Shown here: one piece after another, positions 56,361 to 62,939 of the stretch
How the letters are laid out: every line of letters starts with the position of its first letter
Numbering within the stretch: the stretch's first letter is position 1
The notes under the pieces: generated by a model
What the model saw: the letters and a program-made list of their open reading frames with translations, nothing else
Database searches by the model: none
What the model was told of the DNA's origin: nothing
Made by a program: the position numbers and the translations under genes
From: Bacillus sp. M6-12
Lineage (GTDB): Bacteria; Bacillota; Bacilli; Bacillales; DSM-1321
NCBI RefSeq assembly: GCF_002860285.1
Contig: NZ_PGVF01000001.1
Coordinates: 310,001-374,000, forward strand
Reading direction: 5' to 3'
Length of the DNA: 64,000 nucleotides

Positions 56361-56513
56361 TTAACACTCTCCTTCTTTAACGCTTTTTTTAGCCTTGTTA
56401 TAGGTGCATAGCATACATGTTTGTGGTCGCACCCCTAAATCATCGTCAATAATAATATATACTTTGTCATCCTGTTCACTGGTTGGATGATTGCATTTCT
56501 GACAAAATCCCAT
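56361..56513 (-). CDS. Zinc-ribbon small protein (50 aa)
   Basis: ATG start with CAGGGTATAAAA upstream. CQKC and CMLC with 25 residues between, and a Lys-rich tail. Likely a nucleic-acid or partner-binding zinc ribbon; one of several in this block. Confidence 0.65.
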   Translation of the reverse strand: MGFCQKCNHPTSEQDDKVYIIIDDDLGVRPQTCMLCTYNKAKKSVKEGEC

Positions 56514-56516
56514 TTT

Positions 56517-56774
56517 TTATACCCTGCCTAACAATGGTTTATCTTCGCCATAATAATCAGCAAAAGAAACTTTTAGAAACTCAAATCTTTCTTCTACGAC
56601 TTTCTTCTGTTCCTCTGGCAACCAATCAATAATATCCAGCACTTCTTCGTATCTCGTTTGGTTCTCAATACGTTGAAGATATTCCTGGTTGGTTTTTGGT
56701 TGTGGAACGTCTATAAACAACGCCCGATAGAGATTATATTTCTTTTCTGCCAACCTTTTTAAAAATCTCTCCAT
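56517..56774 (-). CDS. Hypothetical protein (85 aa)
   Basis: ATG start with AAGGAGAGAAACAAAA upstream. Helical with two segments of Arg and Glu. The stop is 4 bp before the zinc ribbon start. Family unknown. Confidence 0.7.
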   Translation of the reverse strand: MERFLKRLAEKKYNLYRALFIDVPQPKTNQEYLQRIENQTRYEEVLDIIDWLPEEQKKVVEERFEFLKVSFADYYGEDKPLLGRV

Positions 56775-56789
56775 TTTTGTTTCTCTCCT

Positions 56790-57011
56790 TTAGTCCTTTT
56801 GATATGAGAAATCTAAATAGTAATAAGGTACAACTCTGTGACCTTTTTTTTCATTGTAGATGTGAACATATCCGTTTTTATCTCTCTTGGATGTAACGAT
56901 ATATTCACCAGTGAAACTTGAATCCACTCGATTATTCCAAAATACAGTTTCTCCGATTCCGTAAATAGTGCGTAACCACCATTTTTTTATGGCATTTAGA
57001 TAATCCTGCAC
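56790..57011 (-). CDS. Hypothetical protein (73 aa)
   Basis: ATG start with GGGAGTGTCAAAACGTGC upstream. Helix then beta strands with Tyr-rich end (HRVVPYYYLDFSYQKD); a small SH3-like fold is likely. Not recognised. Confidence 0.7.
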   Translation of the reverse strand: MQDYLNAIKKWWLRTIYGIGETVFWNNRVDSSFTGEYIVTSKRDKNGYVHIYNEKKGHRVVPYYYLDFSYQKD

Positions 57012-57047
57012 GTTTTGACACTCCCTTTTTGTATGAATGACATGAAC

Positions 57048-57218
57048 TTATTTAAATGGATAATCTCCCCATGTAGGATACGAAACAAAGTCTTTGGATA
57101 CAATGGCAATATGCTTATCATGGAGTCGCTGTACAAGAAGTTTTCCTTCTTCTATATGAGCGATGACTTCACACATATCATCATTCATGAGTTCTGCTTC
57201 ATAGTCATTTCGATTCAT
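57048..57218 (-). CDS. Hypothetical protein (56 aa)
   Basis: ATG with AAAGGTTATCGTAAAG upstream. Acidic start (NRNDYEAELMNDDMCEVIAH) and beta-strand end (HIAIVSKDFVSYPTWGDYPF). Not recognised. Confidence 0.65.
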   Translation of the reverse strand: MNRNDYEAELMNDDMCEVIAHIEEGKLLVQRLHDKHIAIVSKDFVSYPTWGDYPFK

Positions 57219-57258
57219 CTTTACGATAACCTTTTTTTAAATAAATGTGTTTTTATGA

Positions 57259-57417
57259 TTAGACTAACTCAATCTTTGTGCATGTTTGCATATTGTCTTC
57301 AACCGAGCCAATATTAAAAACTTTTCCTACAAAATAGTCTTCTGCTTGTTCAAACGTAGCATTAATACCTGTTGTAATGGTGTCTCCATTTTCATAATAA
57401 CATTTTACTGTAATCAT
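57259..57417 (-). CDS. Hypothetical protein (52 aa)
   Basis: ATG start after CGGAGGGATAAACATG. Beta-rich with TVKCYYENGDTITTGINATF, EQAEDYFVGKVFN. The form is common among phage small proteins, with no function known. Leader of the common type lies 20 bp upstream. Confidence 0.7.
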   Translation of the reverse strand: MITVKCYYENGDTITTGINATFEQAEDYFVGKVFNIGSVEDNMQTCTKIELV

Positions 57418-57437
57418 GTTTATCCCTCCGATAAGTA

Positions 57438-57483
57438 CATTCTAAATAGAATCCCTAATATATGTGTAACCCTATATTATAAG
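57438..57483 (-). promoter_or_regulatory. TATAATATA promoter with AGG stem-loop leader
   Basis: CTTATAATATAGGG, ATATTAGGG and an ATTCT-ATTT-AGAAT hairpin. Confidence 0.7.
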
Positions 57484-57515
57484 GTGTTGTCCTGTCAGTT
57501 ATAAGACACGTATCC

Positions 57516-57553
57516 AAAAAGAAACAGCCTACGTTCAATCGTAAGCTGTTGTG
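57516..57553 (-). terminator. Rho-independent terminator
   Basis: ACAGCTTACGAT/CGTAGGCTGT-type stem with TTTCTTTTT on the - strand. Confidence 0.8.
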
Positions 57554-57561
57554 GTATGAAA

Positions 57562-57930
57562 CTATGCTACTGGTGTGATTTCCAAAACTAATGCAACCGT
57601 TTTGTTGTGTTGCTTCAGAAAAGATTCGTCACCCAAACGTCTCATAAGATTAAAAATAGGAAGTAAAATTTCCTTAGAGATAGCTTGATAAATCGCTTCT
57701 TCTTCTACCGAAAAAACAGAACCTTTATCTTTTTCTGCTTTCATTTTCCAAATCATTTGGTCATACATAGCAAAAGTATCCCATAATTCATCTAAGGTGT
57801 CAGGGTCATTGTAATCTTGTTCTGAACCTAACCACAATTTATCCAATTCCAATTGTTGTTTCGTTTGAGAACACCATTCTCGCATCGCCCATTCTTCTTC
57901 TGTTGCTTTCATTTCCTGTTCTACTGTCAT
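57562..57930 (-). CDS. Hypothetical acidic protein (122 aa)
   Basis: ATG start with CGGAGGGATAATC upstream. Helical with many Glu, Asp and Trp; no zinc or membrane motif. Its leader hairpin has a 5-nt loop. Family unknown. Confidence 0.7.
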   Translation of the reverse strand: MTVEQEMKATEEEWAMREWCSQTKQQLELDKLWLGSEQDYNDPDTLDELWDTFAMYDQMIWKMKAEKDKGSVFSVEEEAIYQAISKEILLPIFNLMRRLGDESFLKQHNKTVALVLEITPVA

Positions 57931-57950
57931 GATTATCCCTCCGATAATTG

Positions 57951-57998
57951 GTTCTGTAAAAGAACACCTGATTGATATATACGAACCTTATATTATAG
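57951..57998 (-). promoter_or_regulatory. TATAATATA promoter with AGG stem-loop leader
   Basis: CTATAATATAAGG, CAGGT and a GTTCT-TTTAC-AGAAC hairpin. Confidence 0.7.
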
Positions 57999-58017
57999 AA
58001 GGAATCGTTTCTTTATA

Positions 58018-58056
58018 TAAAAAAGACACGCAGTTTCCTGTGTGCCTTTCTTCTTT
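58018..58056 (-). terminator. Rho-independent terminator
   Basis: GGCACACAGG/CTGCGTGTC-type stem followed by T6 on the - strand. Confidence 0.75.
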
Positions 58057-58087
58057 TGGCTATTTACAAATAGAAGTCCTATTTTAG

Positions 58088-58591
58088 TTATTTTAATTTG
58101 TAATCTTCTGGATTGCGAGAGCGTTTTTTGATAATCATGGCAATGTTACTTTTTGAAACGCCATACTTTTTCGCTAAATCGGCATAGCTTACCTTGTTCT
58201 CACTATATTGATTTGAACCAAATTCGTTTCCCTCATAGGCTTTTAGTATTTCTTCTATTTGCTCATTGGTCAAGACAGCCCTTTTTTTGTGTCCTTCCCC
58301 TTGAATTAAATCTTTACGTTCTACCAAAGATAGATTGCTCGGATAAACATTCAATAAATTGCCATCCTTTGCGATAACACATAGATTTTCATTGTCTAAA
58401 TCAAAGGGTTCAATGAACAACCAATACATTAATCTCGTCAATATGAAATTCCTACGTTTCCCATCGACTAATAATCTTATTTCATACCGCCCATTCCTTG
58501 CACGTTTGGATAATTCTTTTCCATAGCGATTTATTATCGTTCCATCTTCATATATCTTGTAATCAGAAAAGATTCGATAATCCTCATTCAC
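58088..58591 (-). CDS. HNH-endonuclease-like protein with degenerate active site and HTH
   Basis: 167 aa from ATG after GAGCGAGAAGTG. The N-terminal part (YKIYEDGTIINRYGKELSK, RYEIRLLVDGKRRNFILTR) matches NUMOD4-type regions. The HNH region reads LCVIAKDGNLLNVYPSNLSL where an active enzyme would have a His before the Asp, so catalysis is likely lost. The C-terminus is a helix-turn-helix (YADLAKKYGVSKSNIAMIIK). It could be a DNA-binding regulator derived from a homing endonuclease. Confidence 0.65.
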   Translation of the reverse strand: MNEDYRIFSDYKIYEDGTIINRYGKELSKRARNGRYEIRLLVDGKRRNFILTRLMYWLFIEPFDLDNENLCVIAKDGNLLNVYPSNLSLVERKDLIQGEGHKKRAVLTNEQIEEILKAYEGNEFGSNQYSENKVSYADLAKKYGVSKSNIAMIIKKRSRNPEDYKLK

Positions 58592-58606
58592 TTCTCGCTC
58601 ACTCCA

Positions 58607-58643
58607 CTCTAAACAGAACTAACATTTCATTATTTAATACAAC
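58607..58643 (-). promoter_or_regulatory. Stem-loop leader (weak member)
   Basis: GTATTAAATAATG, then GTTCT-GTTT-AGAGT, which pairs with two G-U wobbles. The AGG element is not clear. Confidence 0.35.
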
Positions 58644-58650
58644 TTTTCCC

Positions 58651-59550
58651 TTAAAAGTGTCCCTCTTTCGCCCATTTTTTAACTAAAGTAGCAAAGAAAT
58701 CCGCTTTCTCTACGTTAAATAGACAACATTGACACATTCGTAGATATTTTCCGCTTGTTGTTGGCTGAAACAATTCATTTGCAATTAATCCACCTGTTAA
58801 AGCGGAAGTAAGTACATGAAAGAAATCATCAATATTATGCTGGTCATCCACTACATAAAACTCCAACACATAACATTCAGGATATCCGTTATTTGCTGGA
58901 ATAGTTTGCACTTTAATGGTCTTTAAAGCAGGAATCTCCGATAATGTTTGTTTCAAATCAGCAAAGATAGCCGAAGCCTCTTTCTTTGGTGTTGGGAAAC
59001 GAACTTCATCCATCATATCATTAAACAAATATCCATTGCTGATTGCCTTTTGTACTTGCTTATCAATAATCTCTTGAACATTCGTATTAATTGATAATTC
59101 TTTTTGCGAAAACTCACGAAGAGCTTCTTCTAACGCTTCGATAGAGCGGTGGCTTTTAAGGGAAACCGTCAAGTATTTTTGGAAGTTCGGAACATCTACG
59201 CCTGTTGCCGAGTGTCTGTTTATTGCCTGTACTTCAAAACTGTAATTCAAGGTTGAAATTTTCTTTTTCAACTTTTCTAATAGGAATCCAGCCAATTCAT
59301 CCAGCAGTTCAAACGCATTATACAAAACTCCAATGGTTAGATAAGGAACTGGTGTATGAGTAGAGTTAATCTCTCCTCCTTGACCCTGACAAGAGCTTTG
59401 AGTTAAAAAATAAGGCATATCATTTACAATCTTCACACATTCTTCTATCTTCTCATCCAGTTTGACCATTGAAGGAAGTTTAGAAAGAAATTCATTCTTT
59501 TCATTTTCTGTTAAAATTAATTGGTTTTTGGGAAAATAATTATCGTTCAT
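58651..59550 (-). CDS. Hypothetical protein with SSC motif (299 aa)
   Basis: ATG after AAAAGGAGAGCAAA; earlier in-frame starts have no RBS. The residues CVKIVNDMPYFLTQSSCQGQ near 40-60 recall the T-S-S-C-S-G motif of the Tyw3/SSo0622 family. The remainder is helical and acidic. Three Cys lie in CQCCLFN near the end. Function is uncertain and the resemblance is short. Confidence 0.6.
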   Translation of the reverse strand: MNDNYFPKNQLILTENEKNEFLSKLPSMVKLDEKIEECVKIVNDMPYFLTQSSCQGQGGEINSTHTPVPYLTIGVLYNAFELLDELAGFLLEKLKKKISTLNYSFEVQAINRHSATGVDVPNFQKYLTVSLKSHRSIEALEEALREFSQKELSINTNVQEIIDKQVQKAISNGYLFNDMMDEVRFPTPKKEASAIFADLKQTLSEIPALKTIKVQTIPANNGYPECYVLEFYVVDDQHNIDDFFHVLTSALTGGLIANELFQPTTSGKYLRMCQCCLFNVEKADFFATLVKKWAKEGHF

Positions 59551-59770
59551 TTTGCTCTCCTTTTTTATCCTGTTTTTAGTATGTAATAGATAATATCTAT
59601 ATCCATTATACATTAAAATGATTTGATTGTAATTTTTTTTTTACACTTTTAGTAATTTTGGTAAGGGTTTAATTAGTTATCTTTATTAAGAAAGGCACAA
59701 ACATTAAAGTGTGAATACTATTGTTTATATTACATACTATAAAAAAGCTTTTTTGATATAAGTCTCATTA

Positions 59771-59802
59771 AAGAAGGCGAAAAACCTTCTTTTTTATATA
59801 GC
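59771..59802 (+). terminator. Terminator-like hairpin in a gene-free gap
   Basis: AGAAGG/CCTTCT stem and T6. No + gene lies before it; it might end a short RNA or block read-through. The rest of this 363-bp gap holds only the permease promoter. Confidence 0.6.
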
Positions 59803-59835
59803 CAATAAAAAATAATAAATTTTTATTAAAAGTTA

Positions 59836-59864
59836 TTGACTATAGTCTATATACGATGTATATT
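59836..59864 (+). promoter_or_regulatory. Promoter with palindromic -35 (TTGACTATAGTCTA)
   Basis: TTGACT, 17 bp and TATATT, 50 bp ahead of the permease TTG start. Confidence 0.75.
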
Positions 59865-59913
59865 ATTTAAAGTCACCAAGAGCACCACAAAACAAAAAGG
59901 AGGTATATTTATT

Positions 59914-61251
59914 TTGCAACAAACAGAATTAAAAAGAAGTTTATCCATGAAGAATCTAATCATCTTCGGTATGATTACGATGTCTCCACTCGCTCCATTC
60001 CAAGTATTCGGCTCGGTATCACAAGCCAGTTATGGAATGGTTCCGTTAGTCTATTTAATCGGTGCAATCTTAATGTTCTTTACTGCACTCAGCTATGCAC
60101 GATTCAGTAAAGATTATCCAGTAGCAGGTTCACTTTATACTTATGTAAGTAAAGGGATTAATCCACATGTTGGATTTGTTGGTGGATGGACAATGTTATC
60201 GGACTACATGTTCGTACCAGCTTTATTAGTGTTATTTTCAAGTACATGGCTTAATGCCTTGTTCCCTGATTTAAACACATTTATCATCGCTGTAGTGATG
60301 ATTGTTATTACAGGTTTAATCAACATCAAAGGTGTTGAATTAAATGCGAAAGTAAATACAACTTTATTCTGGTTACAAATTGTTGCAGTAGTAGCATTTG
60401 TAGGATTAGCAATCAAATTTGTATTTATTGATGGTTTAGGATTTGGTGGTTTCTCAATCTTACCAATTTTCCAAGCAGAGCATATTAGCTGGAGCTTCGT
60501 AGCTTCTGCAACTTCTATGATTCTATTAGGATTCGTAGGTTTCGATGGTATCAGTACCTTAGCTGAAGAAACTAAAAATCCACAAAAAACAATTGGTAAA
60601 GCGACAGTATTAGCTTTAGTAACAACAGCGATGATTTTCTTCGTTCAGTCTTACTTAGCTTCATTAGCTCATAAAAACTATATGGATTTAAACCCTGATA
60701 TGGCATTATTCGATATTGCTCGTGAAATTGGCGGTTACTGGTTCTATGTAGCTTTAATCTTCATTAACGTAGTAGCAATTGGTATTGCTGTAACACTTAA
60801 TATTCAAGCTTCATTCTCTCGTGTACTTTATTCTATGGGTAGAGATAATGTAATTCCTGGTTCTAAATTCTTAGGAACATTACACCCTAAATTTAAAACA
60901 CCAGTAAATGCAATCATTTTCTCAATGCTTGTTTCTGTAATTTTCATTTCAACATTAAGTTTAGGAACTATTGTGAGCTTTGTAAACTTCGGTGCAGTAA
61001 CTGCGTTCGCAGTATTAAACCTTGCTCTTATTATCCATTTCTACTTCAAGAAAAAACAACGTGGAGTAAAAGGATTCTTCTTCCACTTATTATTCCCATT
61101 CATTGGGTTCGCAGTTTGTGCGTTTGTGTGGACAGGATTTGACAAATTAACTATGACTGTTGGTTTATCTTGGATTTTAGTTGGTGCAGTTATTGGATTC
61201 ATTAAATCTAAAGGATACAAACAAGCTGGACCTAATATTGACAATATGTAA
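59914..61251 (+). CDS. Amino acid permease (APC superfamily), 445 aa
   Basis: TTG start after AAAAAGGAGGTATATTTAT; a TTG in the promoter further up is not used. It has an APC first helix (MITMSPLAPFQVFGSVSQAS), the YPVAGSLYTYVSKGINP loop, FVGFDGISTLAEETKNPQKT (the characteristic D-x-x-x-x-x-x-E-E-x-x-N-P segment) and about 12 membrane helices. Full length. It likely imports an amino acid or related amine for the dehydrogenase encoded next. Confidence 0.9.
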   Translation: MQQTELKRSLSMKNLIIFGMITMSPLAPFQVFGSVSQASYGMVPLVYLIGAILMFFTALSYARFSKDYPVAGSLYTYVSKGINPHVGFVGGWTMLSDYMFVPALLVLFSSTWLNALFPDLNTFIIAVVMIVITGLINIKGVELNAKVNTTLFWLQIVAVVAFVGLAIKFVFIDGLGFGGFSILPIFQAEHISWSFVASATSMILLGFVGFDGISTLAEETKNPQKTIGKATVLALVTTAMIFFVQSYLASLAHKNYMDLNPDMALFDIAREIGGYWFYVALIFINVVAIGIAVTLNIQASFSRVLYSMGRDNVIPGSKFLGTLHPKFKTPVNAIIFSMLVSVIFISTLSLGTIVSFVNFGAVTAFAVLNLALIIHFYFKKKQRGVKGFFFHLLFPFIGFAVCAFVWTGFDKLTMTVGLSWILVGAVIGFIKSKGYKQAGPNIDNM

Positions 61252-61334
61252 AAACACTTTCGGGAAGGAATAGTTACTATTCCTTCTCAAACTTTTTAAA
61301 ACGAAAACTGATGATTATGAAGGAGGAAATTTTT

Positions 61335-62096
61335 ATGAAATTAAAAGATAAAGTAGCAATCGTAACAGGTAGTGCAAGAGGTATTGGAGAAGCAATCGTT
61401 CGTGATTTTGTTAATCAAGGAGCAAAAGTAGTCATTTCCGACATTTTAGAAGCGGAAGGAAAAGCACTTGAAAAAGAACTGCAAGGACTTGGACATTCGG
61501 TTTATTTCTTCAAAACAGATGTTTCATCTGAACAAAACGTACAAGAGCTTGTTGCTTTTACTGTAGAGAAGTTTGGAACAATTAATGTTCTATGCAATAA
61601 TGCGGCCATTAACATTCCAGGTTCGGTTGTTGAACTAACAGAAGATATTTGGGATAGAACAATGGATGTCAATGTGAAATCTCAATTCTTAGTATCGAAA
61701 CATGTTATCCCTGTCATGAAAAAGGCTGGTGGCGGTTCAATTATTAACACTGCTTCTGCTAATAGCTTTGTTGCAGAGCCACGACTTTCAGCTTATGTAA
61801 CTTCTAAGGGAGCTATCCTGATGCTTACAAGAGCAATGGCATTAGATTTTGCACTTGATAATATCCGAGTGAACTGCATTTGCCCTGGTTGGGTTGACAC
61901 TACCTTAAATGATGCTCACGCAGACCTATACGGTGGTCGAGAAGCGGTATTAAAAGACCTTGCTTCTGTTCAGCCTATTGGTCGCCCTATTGCTCCAATG
62001 GAAATTGCAAAAGTGGCTACCTTCTTAGCTTCGGATGATTCTTCTTGTATGACAGGCTCACCAGTTATTGCAGATGGTGGCTTTACAGCACTATAA
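61335..62096 (+). CDS. Short-chain dehydrogenase/reductase (SDR), 253 aa
   Basis: ATG after AAGGAGGAAATTTTT. Classical SDR: cofactor motif TGSARGIGEA, NNAAINIPG, catalytic Ser in NTASANSF, Tyr and Lys in SAYVTSKGAIL, and PGWVDT after it. An As-D at VVISD favours NAD(H). It is transcribed with the permease 84 bp upstream, so it may oxidise the imported substrate. Terminator follows. Confidence 0.9.
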   Translation: MKLKDKVAIVTGSARGIGEAIVRDFVNQGAKVVISDILEAEGKALEKELQGLGHSVYFFKTDVSSEQNVQELVAFTVEKFGTINVLCNNAAINIPGSVVELTEDIWDRTMDVNVKSQFLVSKHVIPVMKKAGGGSIINTASANSFVAEPRLSAYVTSKGAILMLTRAMALDFALDNIRVNCICPGWVDTTLNDAHADLYGGREAVLKDLASVQPIGRPIAPMEIAKVATFLASDDSSCMTGSPVIADGGFTAL

Positions 62097-62106
62097 GAAC
62101 ATAAAA

Positions 62107-62142
62107 ACAAGACGACTATTTAAAGTTGTCTTGTTTTTTAAT
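62107..62142 (+). terminator. Rho-independent terminator
   Basis: AACAAGACGACT/AGTTGTCTTGTT stem and T-tract. Confidence 0.85.
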
Positions 62143-62265
62143 GTAAGGCAAGTTTAAGGCATTTTGGTCAAAGCTCTTGTTATATTTCCTATTTAATAGA
62201 GTATAATATGAAGTCTTTTATATAAAAGGATTATCAAAAAACAGATAAAATTTGGAGGAATTTAC

Positions 62266-62604
62266 ATGAAACAAATTAACGAAACGGTAAAATTCATCGA
62301 GGAAAAGATTTTAGAAATTACAGGCGGTCTTCCTATTGCAGTAGTAGAACAAGTACGAGAAACTGATGCTATTGTTATTTATGAAGGTAAACATTTATAT
62401 GCTATCTCTAATCAAAAACTTGAAGGTGGTAGTGTAGTATCAGTATCAGGTACATCACAAGTTCCAGCAAAAGCTGAAACGATTGAAATGGGTTTATTGC
62501 CATTCAATCACAATGCAGTTGTTGTAGAAGCTGTATTAGACCCTAAACAAGCTGAATTTATTAAAACGATTCTTATTGCGAAGAACTACATTCAATTGAT
62601 TTAA
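62266..62604 (+). CDS. Hypothetical protein (112 aa)
   Basis: ATG start after TTTGGAGGAATTTAC. Repeating short beta-alpha units (EQVRETDAIVIYEGKHLYAI, VVVEAVLDPKQAEFIKTILI). Not recognised; small soluble protein that could bind a ligand. Confidence 0.75.
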   Translation: MKQINETVKFIEEKILEITGGLPIAVVEQVRETDAIVIYEGKHLYAISNQKLEGGSVVSVSGTSQVPAKAETIEMGLLPFNHNAVVVEAVLDPKQAEFIKTILIAKNYIQLI

Positions 62605-62618
62605 TTCTTCAGATTTCG

Positions 62619-62647
62619 TTGACAATAGTCAACATAAATGATAAATT
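62619..62647 (+). promoter_or_regulatory. Promoter with palindromic -35 (TTGACAATAGTCAA)
   Basis: Perfect palindrome arms, 17 bp, TAAATT. Drives the small membrane protein gene that follows. Confidence 0.7.
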
Positions 62648-62686
62648 TATATCATAGTATGATTCGTATTAAGAGGAGATGTTAAC

Positions 62687-62833
62687 GTGAATAAAAAAGT
62701 CAAAACTATTATTATTGCTACCGTTGTAATCGGAATTGTTGCTTGTGTGATTGGAGTAGTTGAAGCTACTCGTGTTCCCTATGTTGAAGGAACATTGAAT
62801 CAACTTGTACATGATTATTACGCAAACAAATAA
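62687..62833 (+). CDS. Small membrane/secreted peptide (48 aa)
   Basis: GTG start after AAGAGGAGATGTTAAC. One N-terminal helix (IIIATVVIGIVACVIGVV), then a short outside part (TRVPYVEGTLNQLVHDYYAN). It could be an anchored or processed peptide. The palindromic promoter sets it under the shared regulator. Confidence 0.7.
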   Translation: MNKKVKTIIIATVVIGIVACVIGVVEATRVPYVEGTLNQLVHDYYANK

Positions 62834-62843
62834 ATAGTATCAT

Positions 62844-62877
62844 AAAAGCCCTTCTATAATAGAAGGGCTTTTATGTA
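62844..62877 (+). terminator. Rho-independent terminator
   Basis: AAGCCCTTCTA/TAGAAGGGCTT stem and T-tract. Confidence 0.85.
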
Positions 62878-62939
62878 TTTAGATTCTTTATTGAGATATG
62901 ATAAAATATAGGAAGAAATGGAATGGAGGCTTTGAAATC

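Noticed and set aside
59836..59913. Longer N-terminus for the amino acid permease
   Set aside because: The TTG here is the -35 box itself; the RBS-supported start is TTG at 59914 and matches the family N-terminus.
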